The notes beneath the pieces are model-generated. The model was not told where the DNA came from, did no database searches, and worked only from the letters and a program-made list of their open reading frames with translations. A stretch of 64,000 bases of DNA. Origin: an uncultured Prevotella sp. (GTDB lineage: Bacteria; Bacteroidota; Bacteroidia; Bacteroidales; Bacteroidaceae). The position numbers were made by a program, and so were the translations under genes. Location of the stretch: NCBI GenBank assembly GCA_946415755.1, contig CAMKTS010000015.1:1-64000 (forward strand), written 5' to 3'. How positions within the stretch are numbered: position 1 is the stretch's first letter; every line of letters begins with the position of its first letter. Below are positions 61,401 to 64,000 of this stretch, piece by piece.

Positions 61401-62634
61401 GGAATAGTATTTGCGGGTTGCTCCACGTATAGCCATCCGTTGAGGTCTGGTACATGGTATGAGAAGGCGGCACATGCTCATCCTTGGGGTCGCAGAGGTA
61501 ATGCACATATAACTGATGGTTCCAGTAGGCCATCATGGGCTGGTGGTTATACGTCCAGCCCTGTCCGTTAGCCTCGGAAGGGTGTTCGCGATTGGCTCGC
61601 ATGATTTGGATGTTATGCACACCCACGACAGGCGACAGCCCTCCGTCGTGACGATTGGGATTGCTCAGCGTCTTACCCGTATAGTGAATCTTCTTGGCAT
61701 TCAACAGCCCTTGCAGGATGGTCTCGTCAGCCTCGAAGATGGTGCCGTGCTTATGCAAAGGCGGAATGGTGGTCTTGTCGCTGGCATCCTCAAAGGTCAC
61801 AAAGTCCTTCGTATAGTGGGCTCCGAAGTCCTTCAGACGATAGCGGTCGTAGTAAATCAACCAACCACTTTCTTCTTTCTTGTCTACCTTACGCGTCACC
61901 TTCACCGTCGTCGGACCCTCCATCATCTTGCCGGTAAAAGGCTCTGAGGCCTTCGACCAAGGACCATACGGAGACTTGGCATAAGCCACCTTGATATCCC
62001 TTTCTGGACGGGTGTTGTCCTTGAGCACCATCACATAGTCGTTCTTGCCGCGCTTCACCAGTGTGGCGTCGATGCACGAGAAGCCAGGGTCAATCATCAG
62101 CTTCGTGGGGGTAAACTTCTTGAAGTCCTTCGTGGTCGTATAGTAGAGGCGATGGTTGTTCTTATGATCTTCCAAGGCATCGGGGAATTTGCCAGGAATG
62201 CACGATGCCCAGATGATGATGGCCTGCTGCTTTACGTCGTCCCAGAAAAGTTCTGGTGCCCAGACATTCACCGTTGTCGTGTCTGTCATCACCTCGATGA
62301 AACGCTGTCCGCTCCAATGTACCAAGTCCTTCGAGCATGCATAGCCAAAGCCACGGTCACCGCGCCAGCTGCTGGTCCATACCAAATGGAACATACCGTC
62401 GGGAGTACGGATGATGCTGGGGTCGCGCATCACGCGCTGGTTACCCACTTCTGGCTTAAGCCATACCCCATCTATTGCCTGCCACGACCATCCGTCGTGG
62501 CTGTAGATAAACCGCAAGCCGTCTGTGGCAGGCTCGTGGAATGAGGTGGAGATATACACCTTCTTGTCTGTTGCCGATACAGCCAGTATAATTGTGAGCA
62601 GGGCTGTTAAGAATAGATAACGTCGTGTTGTCAT
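58417..62634 (-). CDS. Large exported GH43-like plus (alpha/alpha)6 glycosidase fusion
   Basis: A 1,405-residue protein with a signal peptide (MTTRRYLFLTALLTIILAVSA). Residues about 25-300 are a GH43-type five-bladed propeller: VMRDPSIIRTPDG, VNVWAPELFWDD and MEGPTTVKV give the base, WAPE and acid motifs. About 330-720 is a second, sialidase/BNR-like propeller (TSTDGYTWSNPQILFPEV). About 740-930 is a lectin-like beta-sandwich. About 960-1400 is an (alpha/alpha)6 hydrolase like the MGH1/GH63-type domain (FEEMWYYRWWTLRKHIEVTP; QCEWDGAVWPFATSQTL). The YSRQSGKSGIF stretch is encoded by a CCGGA-type repeat. The start at 62634 lies 10 bp after the pectinesterase stop. Exact substrates unknown; a rhamnogalacturonan side chain is inferred from context. 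Confidence 0.82.
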   Translation of the reverse strand: MTTRRYLFLTALLTIILAVSATDKKVYISTSFHEPATDGLRFIYSHDGWSWQAIDGVWLKPEVGNQRVMRDPSIIRTPDGMFHLVWTSSWRGDRGFGYACSKDLVHWSGQRFIEVMTDTTTVNVWAPELFWDDVKQQAIIIWASCIPGKFPDALEDHKNNHRLYYTTTKDFKKFTPTKLMIDPGFSCIDATLVKRGKNDYVMVLKDNTRPERDIKVAYAKSPYGPWSKASEPFTGKMMEGPTTVKVTRKVDKKEESGWLIYYDRYRLKDFGAHYTKDFVTFEDASDKTTIPPLHKHGTIFEADETILQGLLNAKKIHYTGKTLSNPNRHDGGLSPVVGVHNIQIMRANREHPSEANGQGWTYNHQPMMAYWNHQLYVHYLCDPKDEHVPPSHTMYQTSTDGYTWSNPQILFPEVQVPEGFTKPNRKDVAHDLIAIMHQRVGWYVSKSGQLWALGNYGVAFDKKDDPNDGNGMGRVIREVKKNGTLGPIYFIYMNSGYSRQSGKSGIFPYYTKAPKDVKAACEEILANPRYRMQWVEEADRNDPLIPLHKEYKAYCDYTLPDGQIASLWKHALTSTSADGGLMWAQPVERAKGFVNSNAKIWGQRLSDGTYATIYNPSEYRWPLAISLSKDGYEYTTLNLVQGEVPPMRYGGNYKSYGPQYVRGIQEGNGTPADGDLWVSYSMNKEDMWVAHIPVPVQTKAHSHADGREFLAVDGSPVNTLSHLSTWNIYSPVYAPVSLNDGWLTLSDSDPFDYARVERKIPATKELKVSFDLKTLQNNTGLLQIEFLDEHGTACSRIELTEEGVMRCKGGARYGGLGKYESNATYRIEAILSVSKRMIEVYINSKKAGQRMFFAPVEAIERVMFRTGSERRFPDVDTPADWDGTLDNAGEREPEATFSIANFVTVPNGSPLGGAFLRYDDYKHYVDYFNTMEDENIVQAIPNSKAWEWMTQNVPLFDCPNKDFEEMWYYRWWTLRKHIEVTPVGYAMTEFLVNRNYADKWKLISSGVGHHIHESRWLRDSTYLDQIVRTWYKGNEGKPMAKLMKYSSWIAHSLWQRHLVDGRKQWYIDLLPSLEWEYNEWETTHTREGGLYWQEDVRDAMEETISGGRKKKYLRPSINAYMYGNAMAIGNINVLGGFSAKAQTYFAKANDLKEKAHAKLWNENHQFFETHRIDSSSYVREAIGFMPWYTHMAKDEAKYAVAWLQASDPEGFSAPYGLTTAERRHPEFRTHGVGQCEWDGAVWPFATSQTLTAMANFANDYSTVSCLPTPDSLFFAEMEKYMQSQHMRGKPYIGEYLDETTGYWLKGDQERSRYYNHSTWNDLVITGLCGLRPRADQAIEVNPLLPKNKWDYFCLDNVLYHGHNITILWDKDGSRYHVGKGLRIFVDGQQKGQRDSLGKLLIPNVL

Positions 62635-62644
62635 GGTATTTTGA

Positions 62645-63622
62645 CTATTGTTTGTCATTGGGATTCCAATTGTCATCTCCTGCAAGGACTTTCTCCAAAG
62701 CGTACTCATCGGCATTGGTTAGCAGATGGGCGAAAGGAACTCGCCGACTGGTGTCGGCACCAAGACCGTAGTTGTCGTATTCCGCATAGAGAATGGTCTT
62801 TTCCTTTTCCTTGCTGCCCCAGTTGTTCCATCCTTCAGGAAGGATATGACTGCCCATGTCGCAATGGATGAAAACACAACGGGCAAATGGACGCCAAGGA
62901 CGTGACAGGCAAACTTTCCTTACACCCTCTGCTGCCGTCAGCTTACAGTCTTGGAATACGTAGCCATAGCTATGTCCTTCCGGAGTGGCGGGAGCTGTCA
63001 GGTAACCATTGCCGACGCTATGGATTTGACAGCGTAGGAAATAGGCCGTCGCCTTTCCAAAGATAAAGTCTACCGTTCCCTCGATATAGCAATCCTCATA
63101 ATACTGTCGTGCATCAGGGTCAAACGTATAAAGAGTGTCTTGGCATCCCAGGAAACGGCATCGCTTGAAAATAGCACGGTCTGCACTGACGAAACAGGCA
63201 ACGGCCTGACCTACAGGACCGGAAGAATTTTCGAACGTGATGTTTTCGGCATAGAAGTTCCGTCCGAAAATATAGGTGCTCGCCGAACCGGAAGTGCCTT
63301 TGTTCTCGCCAAAGATGTTGGGCTTGGTGGCGTAGTCGTCGTACGTAAGTCTTACGCCGTCCTCGCCAATCATCATGATACTCTCCTTGCTGGCGGGGAT
63401 AACCAGTTTCTCCTTGTATGTGCCTTTTCTGATGAATATGCGTGTCCATCCGTTCTTTCTGTAGTCGGGTACGGCATTCACGGCTTCTTGGACTGTTTTG
63501 AAATCTCCGGAACCGTCTGCGGCGACAATGAAGTCATATTTTTCTTCCGCATTCATTGGCAACCATGTCACTGCCATGAGTGACAGTAGTAGTAAAAGTC
63601 TGTAAGTAGTCATCTTGCGCAT
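62645..63622 (-). CDS. Pectinesterase (CE8), exported
   Basis: A 325-residue pectin methylesterase with a signal peptide (MRKMTTYRLLLLLSLMAVTW; MTTYRLL at codon 4 is an alternative start). The beta-helix signature motifs are all present: IVAADGSGDFKTVQEAVNAV, GQAVACFVSADRAIF, the catalytic GCQDTLYT, YIEGTVDFIFGKATAYF and LSRPWRPFARCVFI. It removes methyl esters so that pectate lyases can act. It is the first gene of the pectinesterase, GH43-like, GH78 operon. Confidence 0.95.
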   Translation of the reverse strand: MRKMTTYRLLLLLSLMAVTWLPMNAEEKYDFIVAADGSGDFKTVQEAVNAVPDYRKNGWTRIFIRKGTYKEKLVIPASKESIMMIGEDGVRLTYDDYATKPNIFGENKGTSGSASTYIFGRNFYAENITFENSSGPVGQAVACFVSADRAIFKRCRFLGCQDTLYTFDPDARQYYEDCYIEGTVDFIFGKATAYFLRCQIHSVGNGYLTAPATPEGHSYGYVFQDCKLTAAEGVRKVCLSRPWRPFARCVFIHCDMGSHILPEGWNNWGSKEKEKTILYAEYDNYGLGADTSRRVPFAHLLTNADEYALEKVLAGDDNWNPNDKQ

Positions 63623-63692
63623 GCTTATATTTATATCATAGACGAAAAAACTCTTCTTTTGTCACTATTAGAGAATTCATGTTTCATGGTTG

Positions 63693-63721
63693 CAAAATTA
63701 CTAAAATAATCTCAATTCAAA
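63693..63721 (-). promoter_or_regulatory. Pectin operon promoter
   Basis: On the minus strand TTTG (63721-63718), a 17-bp spacer and TAATTTTG (63700-63693), giving a leader of about 65 nt before the pectinesterase ATG. Confidence 0.6.
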
Positions 63722-63739
63722 ATCTTCTTTCTCCAATAA

Positions 63740-63771
63740 TTTGCATCATTGATAAAAACTTTGTATCTTTG
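63740..63771 (+). promoter_or_regulatory. Promoter of the FMN-binding protein gene
   Basis: TTTG (63740-63743), a 20-bp spacer and TATCTTTG (63764-63771), then CACCCGCAAA. The promoter is divergent from that of the pectin operon and its -33 box lies about 20 bp beyond it. Confidence 0.75.
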
Positions 63772-63802
63772 CACCCGCAAACTGAAATAACATTTAGAAA
63801 CA

Positions 63803-64000
63803 ATGATGAAGAATTTACTTTTGTCTGTACTCATGATGAATGCTGTCACTGCCGTTAATGCACAGGAAGTCATGGTGAAAGAAAAAGACGGAACGTATAT
63901 TGTCAATACTACTTCTTTAGCTCAGGATGTGGAGGGCTATAATGGTCCTACACCAGTGGAAATCCACATCCAGAAGAACAAAATCGTCAAGGTTGTGGCA
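63803..64000 (+). CDS. FMN-binding domain protein, exported, cut by window edge
   Basis: The open frame from ATG 63803 is not in the track because it has no stop in the window. The visible 66 residues show a signal peptide (MMKNLLLSVLMMNAVTAVNA) and the start of a domain, EGYNGPTPVEIHI then KNKIVKVVA, as in FMN-binding (RnfG/NqrC-type) domains. Such proteins carry flavin covalently on the outer side of the membrane and pass electrons. The FMN-linking Thr would lie beyond the edge. Identification is provisional. Confidence 0.7.
   Translation, partial: MMKNLLLSVLMMNAVTAVNAQEVMVKEKDGTYIVNTTSLAQDVEGYNGPTPVEIHIQKNKIVKVVA

Overview
The window is a piece of a Bacteroidales chromosome, most like Prevotella and relatives. 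The signs are Bacteroidetes promoters (TTTG, about 19-23 bp, then TAnnTTTG) ahead of many genes, a SecD-SecF fusion, the type IX secretion gene porQ next to cmk, an Oar-type TonB-dependent receptor, the DUF4271-hemD-rnpA-yidD-tyrS order, C-terminal dockerin-like modules on secreted proteins, and a pectin-degrading gene set. No rRNA, CRISPR array, phage or recognisable insertion sequence was seen. Three tRNA genes are present: Gln-TTG, Arg-CCT and Ser-GGA.

Layout. 1-1630: start of pckA (runs off the left edge) and upp. 1680-4766: a secreted GH105-PL1 pectinase with a dockerin-like tail. 4767-6740: an accessory patch with a duplicated terminator-promoter cassette, a two-gene unit of unknown function whose second gene looks frameshifted, and a RelE/ParE-like toxin-antitoxin pair whose toxin looks internally deleted. 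6740-9651: two secreted proteins with cohesin-like, Ig-like and dockerin-like modules plus a small peptide gene. 9652-11075: a higBA toxin-antitoxin pair between inverted arrays of a 12-bp repeat. 11076-16454: a GlsB-type membrane protein, 2-oxoacid:ferredoxin oxidoreductase (korAB) split by a four-helix-bundle gene inside 31-bp inverted repeats, and a nucleoside-kinase-like protein. 16612-29827: mostly housekeeping (Na/Pi transporter, TonB receptor, M16 protease, metK, DUF4271, hemD, rnpA, yidD, tyrS). 30030-32110: rhaM, kduI and kduD for rhamnose and unsaturated uronate breakdown. 32180-46530: HU, rhomboid protease, EEP-family protein, secDF, MaoC-like protein, comF-recX-prmC, ribD, porQ-cmk-rnhA, a TonB-like protein, a prenyl synthase and tatD. 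46598-54065: tRNA-Ser, an operon of DHDPS-family lyase, SSS symporter and transglutaminase-like protein, an M13 peptidase lipoprotein and a UPF0104 membrane protein. 54029-63622: CDP-alcohol transferase, an AraC regulator, then the operon pectinesterase, GH43-like/(alpha/alpha)6 fusion, GH78 rhamnosidase. The right edge holds the start of an FMN-binding-domain protein.

How the parts fit. Pectinesterase (de-esterification), pectate lyase (cleavage), GH105 (release of the unsaturated uronate), GH78 and GH43-like modules (side chains and rhamnose), KduI and KduD (unsaturated uronate to 2-keto-3-deoxygluconate) and RhaM (rhamnose anomers) form most of a pectin/rhamnogalacturonan route, spread over three loci. 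The most unusual DNA-level feature is a set of short tandem arrays, often with a 7-bp unit (TTAATTC, TTAACTC, TCATTTC, CTCATTC, CAATCAA). They sit in many gene-gene gaps, in promoter spacers and, in frame, inside prmC and tatD. Related CCGGA-type arrays extend recX and interrupt the GH43-like fusion.
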